From: Macrothele yani
Lineage: Eukaryota > Arthropoda > Arachnida > Araneae > Macrothelidae
Assembly: GCA_039090855.1 (NCBI GenBank)
Contig: CM077011.1
Coordinates: forward strand, 20,213,001 to 20,277,000
Reading direction: 5' to 3'
Length of the DNA: 64,000 bases
Shown here piece after piece: positions 1-10,076 of the stretch (its first letter is position 1; each line of letters starts with the position of its first letter). A model generated the notes under the pieces. That model was not told the DNA's origin and did not search any database. It saw only the letters and a list, made by a program, of their open reading frames with translations. A program made the translations under genes and the position numbers.

Positions 1-500
1 AATGACCCACTCTCAACAAGGAGCTCACTTTCTACATCATGCAATGCACACGTGAGTCTACCCGCAAGAAGAAGCTTCAACTGTGGGGCGATAAATCGTG
101 GGTGCTGTTGCACGACAATGCACCGGCACACATGCCACTCCTCGTTCGTTCGTTTCTCACCAAGACAAGAACTGTTGTCCGCTCACAAACACCGTACTCA
201 CCTGACCTCACTCCCTGCGACTTCCAGCTCTTCCTGAACTGACACGTCAACTTCCGATTTGTCGCTTTTCGAGCGCAGACGTGAAAAACGCATCGCTCAT
301 TGCACTGAAGGACAATGCAAAAAAAAGTGTTCCAGAAGCGCTTCGACGAACTCCACAATCGATGAAAGAAGTGCGTTGTTGCAAGAGGGTATTACTTTGA
401 AGGAGGATGTGCTTCAGCTTTGTAACTCTTTACTATCTATCGACTTACGAACCCAGTTCGGCAACTTCCGGTTCCTACCTCGCACACTTAAGCCATTCCT
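1..500 (+). pseudogene. Mariner transposase, C-terminal fragment
   Basis: From position 66 the frame reads KKKLQLWGDKSWVLLHDNAP, then AH, then YSPDLTPCDFQLF at about 200-235. These are the second and third catalytic Asp motifs of a mariner DD34D transposase (HDNAPAH and SPDLxPCDF). A stop at 240-242 interrupts the frame, and the downstream sequence to about 420 still resembles the mariner C-terminus in shifted frames (a Trp/Lys-rich stretch, then YYFEGG). The N-terminal half lies beyond the left edge. It is a dead copy. Confidence 0.7.
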
Positions 501-540
501 CCAACAGGAGCATATTTGTCTCCCGTCCCAGAAAGGTGAA

Positions 541-1200
541 TGATGAGCTCACAATTTGTCCACGTATTGTTTTTAACATGGATTTCTATGATCCAGCTAC
601 TGAGTCGCTTTGCTTCAAGGCTTCATGCCGAAAAGGGCGTAACTAAAGTATTATATCCAAACTATCTCACAACTCGGTTAACATACCAGGAAGAAAACAA
701 TCTCGGTAGAATGTCGCACATCTGCTTTTCCAGAGACAAAATGCCCGTCTTCAAGCAGCAAATTAATATTATATCGACGTTCCAGAACATGCTAAAAAGC
801 CCCATTTTGTTTTCAGTTTGAAAGAGCATCTTCAAAGTTACTGATATTGCAGCGATGATGGTCGTGAGAAAGCGATTATTAGCAAACCTACCTGTATCCT
901 AATAGCTGATGCGTCCGACTTCGGTCGAAATGCTTTCTTCTCTCCTTTACGGCTTTTGCTTATGCCACTTTTCCTACTGTATAGCATAAGCAGTGCCCGT
1001 TTTCGAGTTAACAACTAATAAACCAACCGCGATTGATCTAAGACCTCTACGCTCAACCTCAGGTACACCGAAAGACTTAACAGAAAAAAGAGCTGATAAA
1101 TTCGACTATCTTTGACGGCGTATTAAAGATATGTACATTGGTATCTTCCAACGTCATTACTTTCTCCACTAGATGGCGTTCTTTAGCAGGGTAATTTGAA
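541..1200. other. Unassigned intronic sequence
   Basis: I see no coding, structural or repeat signal here beyond general AT-richness. Confidence 0.5.
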
Positions 1201-1390
1201 CTTTTATTTTATTTTTTGATAGGTGTTTAACGATCACCGTGAGCAAATCAATTGGATATAAGCAGTCGCCCGTCCCTAATGTAGGGCCAGTGGTCCCAGG
1301 GAAGGAAAAGAGCTAGTGCCTTAAGCCAAACATTACATCCATGCCTCATTACGATTGGAACACGGACCCATCTTGGACGAACGGTCAGTA
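1201..1390 (-). repeat. tRNA-derived SINE, body and tail (copy 1, split)
   Basis: On the minus strand this matches the body and tail of the complete SINE at 62942-63183 (shared blocks around CGATCACCGTGAGCAA and GCAGTCGCCCGTCCCTAAT). The match stops near 1385-1390. The missing tRNA-like head (ACTGCGCCACCGGG on the plus strand) reappears at 3088-3110, so the SINE has been split by the element at 1391-3087. Confidence 0.7.
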
Positions 1391-1503
1391 GCTAGCACTT
1401 CCCAGCAAAAACACTAGTGTTGGGAAACTGCTGGCCTCCAGCGGTCAGTAGCTAGCACTTCCCAGCAGCAAAAACACTAGTGTTGGGAAACTGTTGGCCT
1501 CCA
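1381..1503 (+). repeat. 60/63-bp tandem duplication at the SINE/element junction
   Basis: The blocks 1381-1440 and 1441-1503 are nearly identical. Each begins CGGTCAGTAGCTAGCACTTC and runs through the element's TIR to GGCCTCCA. The duplicated unit therefore spans the edge of the SINE and the start of the DNA element. The same module occurs on the minus strand at about 8165-8228. Confidence 0.8.
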
Positions 1504-3087
1504 GCTGGCAGTGATGGGTCACTGATGGCTGAAATCTGCCGCTCACGGCCCAGTAGCGGTCCGTTGGCAATCATTGACGGCCATAATGCATCGCCGTGAA
1601 TTGCGGGCCACCAAGCAAATGCCACTAGTGGCCCGTAGCTGGCAACCGATTAAACCCCAACAGCAGTTGGAAGCAGCAGTATTGGTGCACGCGCAGAAGC
1701 AACATGTGCTGTGTCTCTCCTGGTACCAGTTAGTTGAAGAATACGCCATCACCATCATGTTATTTTAATGGATGTCAAGAAAAAAACATATGTAGAGAGG
1801 CGAGTTAATTTGCTAATGAAATGCCACGTCGACGAAGATATCAGATTAAGCTTTGAAATACTAGATTACAGCCACAAAATACACCCACTCCATTCCCATG
1901 AATCACAAGAAATAATTTATGTGTAATATTTCGTTTCAACATTCATTAAACAGCTTGAAACAAAAGTCCTGAAAAAAACATTAAAAAAGGGTTATGTTGA
2001 AAAAAAACAAAAAAAAAAAAAGAATTATACGCGTACAAAATGTATCAATTATTTGAAAAAAGAAAAGCAACGCTATGTGGATATAATGTACTCATCTGTA
2101 GGTTGAATACACAAGACTGGAGGAATTCACTTCTAAAAATAACGAGACGTAAAATAAAATATATTTCCTCTTTAAAACAAATGTAGTTTCGGATAGCGGA
2201 AAGGAAAGATACAAAGTTAAAAATGTAACAGAATGTGACATGAACGGGTAAATATATTAATTCAACAATCGCCTTTCAAGACGACAAAGACAGCTCGAAA
2301 CTTTGGAAAACGCCTTTAAGTTGTTACACTCGTTGTAAAAGTGAAGTTCCATTAAGGTAAAAAAAAACAAAAAAAACAATCGTACGTTGAAAAAATAAAT
2401 TTGTGAATTATATGAAACTGACATTTATGAAAAATATCTCGCAGTATTGCAAAATTAAAAAAGATAACAATTCGTTACACATTCCGCAGAAAAGAGGGTC
2501 AGCTTTCAAGCCATGCACGTGCGTGCCAAATCAGTCCAGTTGGTAGAGCGACCGCTTCCCACGACAGTCCTTCGTTCGTTTCCAACTAAATCCAAACGAG
2601 CGTTTCCCCGAGCCTCTTGAGAAAATTTCCCCAGCGCAGAGCTATAAGTCAAATGTTCCGTAAGGAGAAAAAAAAGTTGTAGCTTTGGGAAACTCCGGTT
2701 ATCATTTATTTATTTTTTTATGGCTACTATTGGGGAATTGGCGGACAAGATTCGGCAAGCCATCATTTACGTAACGTGATTGTCAGCTGCCACTGCCTGG
2801 AAACTAGTGGACCACATTAGGCTAGCCATCATTTACGGCACGAGCTTGCAGGACCACTGAGGGTGGCAGCTACTGCCTGTGATGGATAACTGATCGCCCT
2901 GTTGTGGCATGTGACAACTGATGGGGGTGACAACTGTTGGCCAGCTGCTGGCCTGAACATGCTGGCCTTTCTGTTGGCCTCCCGGACATTTTATTGACGG
3001 TTCGGCAGCGGCGACATATGGTTGGGCCATTGCTGGCAGTGATAACTGCCAGAAATTGCCCAGCAAGACTCTTTTGCTGGGTTAGAA
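1391..3087. mobile_element. DNA element inserted inside the SINE
   Basis: The left end begins CCCAGCAAAAACACTAGTGT and the right end, read on the minus strand, begins CCCAGCAAAAGAGTCTTGCT. Both continue into related GGGAAACTGCTGG / GGGCAATTTCTGG sequence, giving imperfect terminal inverted repeats of about 34 bp. The interior has GC-richer flanks with recurring CTGGCC-type words (1500-1760, 2700-3085) and an AT-rich centre with no meaningful ORF. It interrupts a SINE: body to the left, head resuming as TTAGAACACTGCGCC on the right. No transposase is recognisable and the superfamily is unknown. Confidence 0.5.
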
Positions 3088-3110
3088 CACTGCGCCACCG
3101 GGACGGCGTA
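3088..3110 (-). repeat. SINE head remnant (rest of copy 1)
   Basis: TTAGAACACTGCGCCACCGG matches the tRNA-like head of the SINE at 63160-63183 with one difference. It is the continuation of the copy broken at 1390. Confidence 0.6.
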
Positions 3111-3987
3111 ATTTGAATAAAAAGGCAACATATTGCAGAGCAGATTAAAGTGAAAACAATGACCCACCTGGAAATATCGTCTCCCTCTGAGGTACGCGCG
3201 GGGATTAAGTTAAACAACGCGAACGCTGTACCAAAAGAAATATTTGTGTTAGCAGAAATCTGACGTCTATGTATTCTCGCACCAGCGTTCGCACGTATGC
3301 CACTTCTCTGGCTGCTGTTGATGTTAAAGGTTTGCGCACTGCGCTTCGCCTCCGTTTAATTGCTCCCGTGTGCGAATTTTGGACACCCTTCTGGCATTCT
3401 CTGAACGTTCATGACACGAGGTCCATAGATTTTTTGCAGTTGGCATTAGATCTCCGCTGCTGGCGCTTCCCTTGCCCAGAGAACCCTAATTACCGCGAGT
3501 ACCTCTGAGGGCCCATGTATCTAAGGGATTCTCATTTCCCAATTGAATCTGTTCTGCAGCCTTTTGCCTTCTTATTTAAATTCCTGTGCTAGACAGCCCT
3601 CTCTAATCAGGAGAGTATAATGAAGTTCGAAGCCACTAATTTACATATTCCTAAACTGCCCCCGAATGCCATCAGACGTTACTTATTGATCAGCCTACGC
3701 GTATCAGGGTTTCATTAGACATGTATTTTTCGAAATTTCGCTGTTTCGTAATTATGTCCACGGCTTGCAAGCATGATTTTTGAAATAGATTTCTGAAGTC
3801 TAAAGGTAAAGTAGTTTCTTAACGCTTGTGATTGTCTGGAGGAGGGAAGGAAAAGAGGAAACTAAGTCCACAACTATCCCCTGAGATGCGGGTCGGTATA
3901 GTTGAGAGATTTAGTGTGGAAGCTTGTTATTTATCGTACTCGAGGTATATGGCTTGAAAGTATGAAATATGGATGCTGTAATCGACT
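3111..3987. other. Unassigned intronic sequence
   Basis: No repeat or coding feature is recognised. A 79-codon open frame at 3269-3508 has no recognisable motif and is treated as chance. Confidence 0.5.
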
Positions 3988-4116
3988 TTACAGGGTTCGT
4001 ACACATAACAAATTCCATAACTTTTCCAGGATTTTTTGTAATTGCCTTTACAGGGGTCGGACCCATAACAAATTCCAAGACTTTCTAGGGTTTTCATAAA
4101 AACATTCCAGGAGCCG

Positions 4117-4305
4117 AAATTTTTCCTAGAATCAAGTGTTTTGTTTTATACTCGTATTCTGTTAATTATAGTGATATTTACTCTGCAGTTGTAAATTTTC
4201 GCTGGAATCAAGTGTTTTGTTTTATACTCGTCTTCTGTTAATTGGAGTGAAATTTACTCTGCAGTAGTAAATTTTTCCTAGAATCAAGTGTTTTGTTTTA
4301 TACTC
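4117..4305 (+). repeat. Tandem repeat, about 73 bp, 2.6 copies
   Basis: The block CTAGAATCAAGTGTTTTGTT followed by TTATACTCG recurs three times, separated by a shared segment ending in TTTACTCTGCAG. Confidence 0.8.
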
Positions 4306-4665
4306 GAATAGAGTTCTTCAGTGTGTGTAACATCTTCAATGACGTGGCAAAATTTCACCCTTATGAAAACTTCTCTGTATAAAACATATATGAAGCAATT
4401 TGGAGCTCAGCATGATGATAATAATGCAAAACAATTTTACCCAGTTTCATAGTCATCTATTTCTATTCACATTGGCGGCAGGGAGGTCAGATATCATCAA
4501 TATCCATCAGTGAGAAAAGCGCGTGGTAAAAGGAATGTTGGGTTCGCGGAAGATTTCAACACGTTGTTTTGTCTCCAACTGCCCACACTAGTTATACCAG
4601 ATACCCAGAGTTGCTAGAAATCAGGCACTCAAAAATCCTAAATTGCAGCGTCAAATGAGGAGAAA

Positions 4666-5252
4666 GAGTCCAGAGTCCATGAAAGGAAATGATGTCATTG
4701 CAAGCAGATGATACAGGATCCCATGACTCTAGACTCCATGGAAGGAAATGATGTCATTGCAAGCAGACGATACAGGATCACATGACTCTAGACTCCATGG
4801 AAGAAAATAATGTCATTGCCAGCAGACGACACAGGATCACATGATTCTAGACTCCATGGAAGGAAATGATGTCATTGCAAGCAGACGATACAGGATCACA
4901 TGACTCTAGACTCCATGGAAGAAAATAATGTCATTGCCAGCAGACAATACAGGATCACATGATTCTAGACTCCATGGAAGGAAATGATGTCATTGCAAGC
5001 AGACGATACAGGATCAAATGACTCTAGACTCCATGGAAGGAAATGATGTCATTGCAAGCAGACGATACAGGATCACATGACTCTAGACTCCATGGAAGGA
5101 AATGATGTCATTGCAAGCAGACGATACAGGATCACATGACTCTGGACTCCATGGAAGGAAATGATGTCATTACAAGCAGACGTTACAGGATCACATGACT
5201 CTAGACTCCATGGAAGGAAATGATGTCATTGCAAGCAGATGATATAGGAACA
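4666..5252 (+). repeat. 59-bp minisatellite, 10 copies
   Basis: GTCATTG-type landmarks fall at 4694, 4753, 4812, 4871, 4930, 4989, 5048, 5107, 5166 and 5225, always 59 bp apart with no indels. The unit contains GATACAGGATCACATGACTC and ends at ACTCCATGGAAGGAA. Units 3 and 5 share variants (AATAATG, GCCAGCAGAC), so they alternate with the common type and suggest a two-unit duplication step. Confidence 0.95.
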
Positions 5253-5753
5253 AAGTGATGCAATCAATCGAAATGGTTCGGCGAATGTCTTTTCCATTGC
5301 AAAAAAACGTTTCAGGACTATTCCATGACATTCCAGGCCTGGAAGAAAAGGGCATCCAATTCCAGGACGTTTCCAAAATTCCAGGGGTCGCGCGGACCCT
5401 ATCGTTTGGGAGCTGGGTGTCCCCCTTTCCTGGAACTATAAGTCAGAATTAGAATGTGGCACTTCATATAGTCCTATATGTTCAGGGAAACACAAATGAT
5501 GCTGTTATAACATGAAACAGTTCGAATGAAAAATTTTTATTTTTTTGACGTAGTGTTAAAGGGAAAAATTATTGGTGTATGAACACATTTTTCGATTCCT
5601 GATGAACTGACAAACATCAGGGTTAAAAAAATTATAAAAAATGACTAACTGAATTTATACTGAAACAAACTTTTCGCACGTTATAGGAACAATTTCACGT
5701 AAAATCTCGGCTTTAAACGAATAGCCGAAAGAAAAGTAGTTATTTTCGCTTAC

Positions 5754-6795
5754 CTTGTTGTGTGACCACAGTGCTTCTTTTAACAGTGACCACAGAACGG
5801 ACTGCATGATTTTGATCGGAGGATCTCACCGAAGCCCCATCTGGACCGAGGTCGAAGGTCAGCTGAATCTCCTGTCCACTGGGCTTTACCACCTGAGTGA
5901 GTCGTCCATTTTCGTCATAAACGTAGAAGAAAGATCGCCCTGCTGCGTCCGATCTACTCGTCAAAAGTCCATTGCTGTCATAATCGAACATCGTCTCCAT
6001 GTTGTCAGGGTCAACAATCACTTCCAGCATTCCCTGCTTGTTCACCTGAATGCGACACTTCTGCCCTCTGGCGGTTTCCACGGTGTGAAGACTATTTCCT
6101 GGGTCCCTGAGAAAAGCCACTTTGTTGCCTGACGCGTCGGTTACAGCGCTCAATTTCCCAAAACTCGTGTTGACGTTGTAGTGAAAGGTGTACACAGTTC
6201 TTCCTGTCAGTACATTTCTGGTCATAGTGTGTTGACCGTACTTGTTAAAAATGTAAATTTCGTGGTGTTCGGGGAAGGCAATGTGAAACTCCTGCTGGCT
6301 GTTGGAAAGGGGCAAATAAGGCACGGCCGACAGAATGCGAAGGCTCCCTTGGTCAGCAAAATGGACGACACCGTCTCCGGTAACAGTCAGTGAGGTGATG
6401 GACAGGAGACGAGTGTCGACTGCCAACTGTCCTTCGTCCGTTGCTGAGCACGTGCAGTTCTGCCAGTCACAGTCACAGAGTCCCTCGCGACCAGCAAAGT
6501 GCAGCAACTCGCCGTCGGGTGTCAGCATGCGAATTCTATGGACGTTTTTCGGGTCGACTTCGGCTAGATACATGGTCCCGGTAGGGCTGAACGTGAATCC
6601 GATGAGTGACCACAGGATGTTCCCTCCAGTTATTCTTGTCCGTAGGCTTGGTTGTGGACGGCAGTACACGGGATGGCCGGCTACGACCATCACTCGTCGA
6701 TCCTTCGTCAGTTTCAGAACCATATGGTCGTCAATAAAATATAGTGAGCCATCTAATGGGTTGATTGATAGGTCTGTGGGCCACCGTAGTTTTGC
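5754..6795 (-). CDS. Ten-m: Teneurin exon (end of NHL propeller and start of YD shell)
   Basis: This 1042-bp exon codes for 347 residues. Residues 1-190 or so finish the propeller: KLRWPTDLSINPLDGSLYF, then GFTFSPTGTMYLAEVD, a Cys-rich loop CDCDWQNCTC, and LTVTGDGVVHFADQGSLRI. The YD/RHS shell then begins at QEFHIAFPEHHEIYIFN and GQHTMTRNVLTGRTVY, with NTSFGKLSAVTDASGN and two clear YD-type repeats, FDYDSNGLLTSRSDAAGR and YVYDENGRLTQVVKPSG. The acceptor is TACTTTCAG at 6797-6796 and the donor is AAG/GTAAGC with GT at 5753-5752. An unspliced reading would run on to a stop at 5740, which is intron read-through. No stops or frameshifts occur, unlike every other long frame in the window. The following exons lie beyond the left edge, so that intron exceeds 5.7 kb. 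Confidence 0.95.
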
Positions 6796-7157
6796 CTGAA
6801 AGTAAAAAAAAATATTAAAGGAAAATAAATAGAGTTTAGAGAATAAACATACAGCGAATGTCATATGAAACATAAGGTCTGTGGGTAGCTTAATATACAG
6901 CTCAAAATAATTACGGTACAATGTGACTTTGGCAACACTATGCTAGCCAATCATGTAATATCTTACCGAAACTTGCAAAATGTAATCAGAAGTGGAAGGC
7001 AAACAGACAAATCATGCATCTCTTTATGCAAATTACTGTCTGTGACGTCAAAATGCATAAATCACAGACTGGGATAAAACTAAACCTTTTCCGGGAGCTT
7101 CCTTATTCTCCTGCGTTTATCATGACACTTCGTTTCTTGCAGCTTCCGGTTAGAACG

Positions 7158-8140
7158 ATGTCTCAACAGCAAGATTTAACGGAATCAACGGCGTGGAGCG
7201 CTATTGGCAATCTAGAAGCAGATCAGACTCAGCAGGTGGTAGCAAAAGCCATTGGAATGTCAGGAAGTGTCATTTTCCGACTATGGACACGATTCCAGGA
7301 TACGGGAAGTTCCCGTATCCTTCACACGAGCAACACAGAGGATGACCGTTATTCCACGAGCACCTACAGACCGTTATCTATTGTTAACAGCCCGTTATGA
7401 GCAGCCGGCAAAATGCTACTCAGCTTGAGCTAGAGCTTCTCGTGTCATCACGACGCGCGTTGTGAACTCAAACTATCTGCAATCGCCTGCACTAAAGTGA
7501 CCATTATGCACGTAGGCCAATAATGGGTGTCCTTTTGATCGCACCACACCTTACTTTCCATAGAAACTGAGCTGGGGAAAATCGTGGTTCGGGACACGTC
7601 GGGGGAAGTCAAGTTTGCTTCTTTGACGATTCGGGATTTCGTCTGCAATCTGAAAATCGGCTTACCTGGAGATAACCCGACACACGAAATAACTCAGCTC
7701 TTGTGTAGGGAACATAACATTACAGCGAACATGGATTGGTGGTCTGCGCAGGTATTAGAGTCGGTGGACGTAAAGTCCTGAACGCCATCCGAAACGGCAG
7801 TCTGCCGGCTCAAAGATATAGAGACGAGATTCTTAAGTCAATTTTCATGCCGTATGCTGCAGCCTTAGGTTCTCCGTTCGTTTTCGCGGACGATATCGCT
7901 CGACATCATGGAGCTCGACTAGAGGAAAACATGCTTCAGAGGAGGGAATCCATCAGGGTGTGTACTGGCCAGCATGCTCTCCTGACTTAATTCCAATTGA
8001 GCATGTCTGGAACGCACGTGGAAAGCGCATTGCAGCTCGGTCGGTACGTCCGTTGACTGTTCGTGAACTGGAGACTGCTCTCATTGAAGAATGGCGTAGA
8101 TACCGCCGAAACCTCTTCGATAACCTCCTCGATTCCAAAA
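7158..8140 (+). pseudogene. Tc1-like transposase, frameshifted
   Basis: The start at 7158 reads MSQQQDLTESTAWSAIGNLE and continues with a paired-type HTH (VAKAIGMSGSVIFRLWTRFQ), the N-terminal DNA-binding domain of a Tc1 transposase. The catalytic domain follows in other frames: a GFRLQSENRLTWR-like segment near 7630, GLVVCAGIRVGGR near 7735, QRYRDEILKSIFMPYAAALG, DDIARHHGARLEEN for the second Asp, and QHALLT/SNIPIEHVW-like sequence near 7970-8010. Several frameshifts and stops make it non-functional. Its 3' end is abutted by the hairpin repeat at 8137. Confidence 0.75.
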
Positions 8141-8228
8141 ATACAAGTGTTGGGAAACTGCCAGCTGGTGACCAGCAATTTCCCAACACTTGTGTTTTTG
8201 CTAGGAAGTGCTGTCTACTGACCGTTCT
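8137..8228. repeat. Hairpin repeat sharing a module with 1381-1503
   Basis: ACAAGTGTTGGGAAACTGCC at 8143 is followed by its near-inverse at 8169-8193 (AATTTCCCAACACTTGT), forming a hairpin with about 25-bp arms. The right part, read on the minus strand from 8228, matches the duplicated 1381-1440 module, including the SINE-like CGGTCAGTAG edge. It may be a short deletion derivative of the same mobile unit. Confidence 0.65.
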
Positions 8229-8411
8229 TCCAACTGCAGGTTAGTAACCATATTCACACGACTACCTGCAACACGTAAAGCGGCAAGTGAAAGCGGTGTG
8301 CGTGATAAATAAGACAGTTCAGCTCGTCAAGTAAGAGCTACCGTTCGAATGAGGGTGGGAACGAAACAAACTAATGATAAAAACGACTTTGAATTTGGCA
8401 TGATAGTCAGG

Positions 8412-8555
8412 CAGGGGTTGCGCTGCCGATCGCATTCTTCGCAATTTGCGAAGGAGAAATCGGTTTCGCGAAGGAAAAAGTTTTGGTGATTACCTTTTCG
8501 TACTGTTATGGGGAATAAGTTGGCGAAAACTTTAAAAAAGCCAGCGCAACCCCTG
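8412..8555. mobile_element. 144-bp MITE with perfect 14-bp TIRs
   Basis: The left end is CAGGGGTTGCGCTG (8412-8425) and the right end is its exact inverse CAGCGCAACCCCTG (8542-8555). The same six bases, GTCAGG, flank both sides (8406-8411 and 8556-8561) as a target duplication. The TIR style is hAT-like, although hAT duplications are usually 8 bp, so the superfamily is tentative. An internal stem, CTTCGCAATTTGCGAAG, lies at 8439-8455. Confidence 0.85.
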
Positions 8556-9344
8556 GTCAGGTGTTCCGGTTCGAGCACCTTCCAAACGCTCGCCCTCCTG
8601 GGTTTTTCACGCGCGATGGCATCAAGCTTTTATTGTGAATGGTGCGACAGGCAAAACAACTTGTATCAATCGACGTTTCTGTGAGTGAAACCTGTGGATG
8701 AATCAGAGGGATCGAGAAAGACAGGCAACGTAACGTGGTCGCCAGCTGCTGTAACCCATTCGCAGCATGGTCAAATTTATGTAGTACGATCGGCGATGAC
8801 CCTCGGCAAATAAACGCTAGATTCTGGTAAGGATTCGTAGGGTTGTGGCTCGGCTGTTTCAATGTGCAATTCTCAATAGTCCTCTTTAGTCTCTCTGATT
8901 CACCAGCTGATTTTATCCACGGGATCGTTGATAGTTAAAAGTTTTGCTTGCGTGTTACATCCTTCCCACGGTTTTCCAGTGAATAGATCAGACGGGCAAA
9001 TGTTTGCGAGATGTTTGAACCAACACCCCTGACACCAGCTGTCATACACGTTGTAAATCGCTCAGATCACTCGTTTCGCCCATTCCGAATTTCAGTGGAA
9101 CGCTAATTGATTCTTAACGAGCTGTTGTGCTTGATTGATACCGCACATTGCGTTCACATGTCGTCGCACGTATTGGAGCTAATCGTATATGTGACGAGGT
9201 CTGGTGTACATAATAAAGTGGCACATCAGTGTAGTTCAACATTCAGTGAAATTTTTGAAAATTGGTTTTGATTCTGCACAAACTATTAATTGTTTTGTAG
9301 TTTGGTTTTAAATCGAACCTTTTAAATGAAGAGTTGAATATGGT
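8556..9344. other. Unassigned intronic sequence
   Basis: No gene or repeat is recognised. A 101-codon minus-strand frame at 8557-8862 shows no motif. Confidence 0.5.
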
Positions 9345-9440
9345 AGTTTTTTGTTTGTTTGGAGGTTTAACGACCACCGTGAGCAACTAAACAGGCTGTA
9401 AGAAGTCGCCCGTCACTAATTTAAGGTCACTGCTTCTTGA
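9345..9440 (-). repeat. SINE tail fragment (copy 2)
   Basis: AACGACCACCGTGAGCAACT and GTCGCCCGTCACTAATTTA match the tail half of the SINE at 62942-63183. The tRNA-like head is missing, and the match ends near GGTCACTGCTTCTTG. Confidence 0.75.
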
Positions 9441-10076
9441 TACCGGACAGAATTGAAAAAATTAGGTACGAGGAAATTTTGACCAGTCTCACACTAGTGC
9501 AGCCTATGTATCATTTGACGTACATTCTCAAAACGTTCTGCTAAGTTAATGCTCAGACGCAAGCTAATAGCAGTACACTGTCGTACCATTATCATCCAGA
9601 CACTCTTCTATTGATAGTGAATTCGCTCCTTCGCAGTCAACACATCACAAATCCTACTATAATATGCTTGTAGGGCTGCAATGAGACACTATCACCGCGG
9701 TGAATGACAGATGCCTCGATTGATAGAGTTAATTTATTTCCAGCGAGGTTTAATAACAGGTCACGACATATGCAATCGCTCTGAACAACACATTATACTG
9801 CGTAAATAATTTATAAACACAGTGACGTTTTACAATCGGCGAACAGATGGGTCGTTAGCAGAACAAAAAACAGTGCGGTATTTCTGCATTTTATTTAGAA
9901 AAGGATTGTTTAATAACTGAATGCAAATAAGGCTGAAAATATCTATTTAACTTTTAAAAATAGAAAATTCGGAGCAGTCACTGTATAACAATTATAAATG
10001 CTGCAATTCGGAAAACAGCGTCAAAGGAACCTTATTTTAAATACACCAGACATTAATAAATAATAATAAAACGTAT
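9441..10076. other. Unassigned intronic sequence
   Basis: AT-rich with no coding or repeat signal, apart from a short (TAA) run at 10055-10070 next to the LINE target site. Confidence 0.5.

Larger units (their letters stand above)
3988..5401. mobile_element. Possible non-autonomous hAT-like element carrying a minisatellite
   Basis: The left part has two short direct copies beginning CAGGGTTCGTACACATAAC and CAGGGGTCGGACCCATAAC (about 3998 and 4051). The right end, on the minus strand, begins AGGGTCCGCGCGACCCCTGG. Both ends carry runs of TTCCAGG/CCTGGAA, a style common at hAT termini. The inverted ends share only AGGGTYCG and I could not fix a target duplication. The interior holds a short repeat at 4117-4305 and the 59-bp array. 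The class is an inference. Confidence 0.35.
1..5753 (-). other. Downstream teneurin intron (partial)
   Basis: The donor GTAAGC at 5753-5748 opens an intron that runs past the left edge. It holds a mariner fragment, a SINE split by a DNA element, a 59-bp array and possible hAT-type ends. Confidence 0.7.

Noticed and set aside
2525..2625. tRNA A-box-like CAGTTGGTAGAGCG
   Set aside because: No convincing B box follows at the right distance and no acceptor stem forms.
5755..6799. Plus-strand frames opposite the teneurin exon (up to 154 codons)
   Set aside because: They are antisense shadows of a conserved coding exon.
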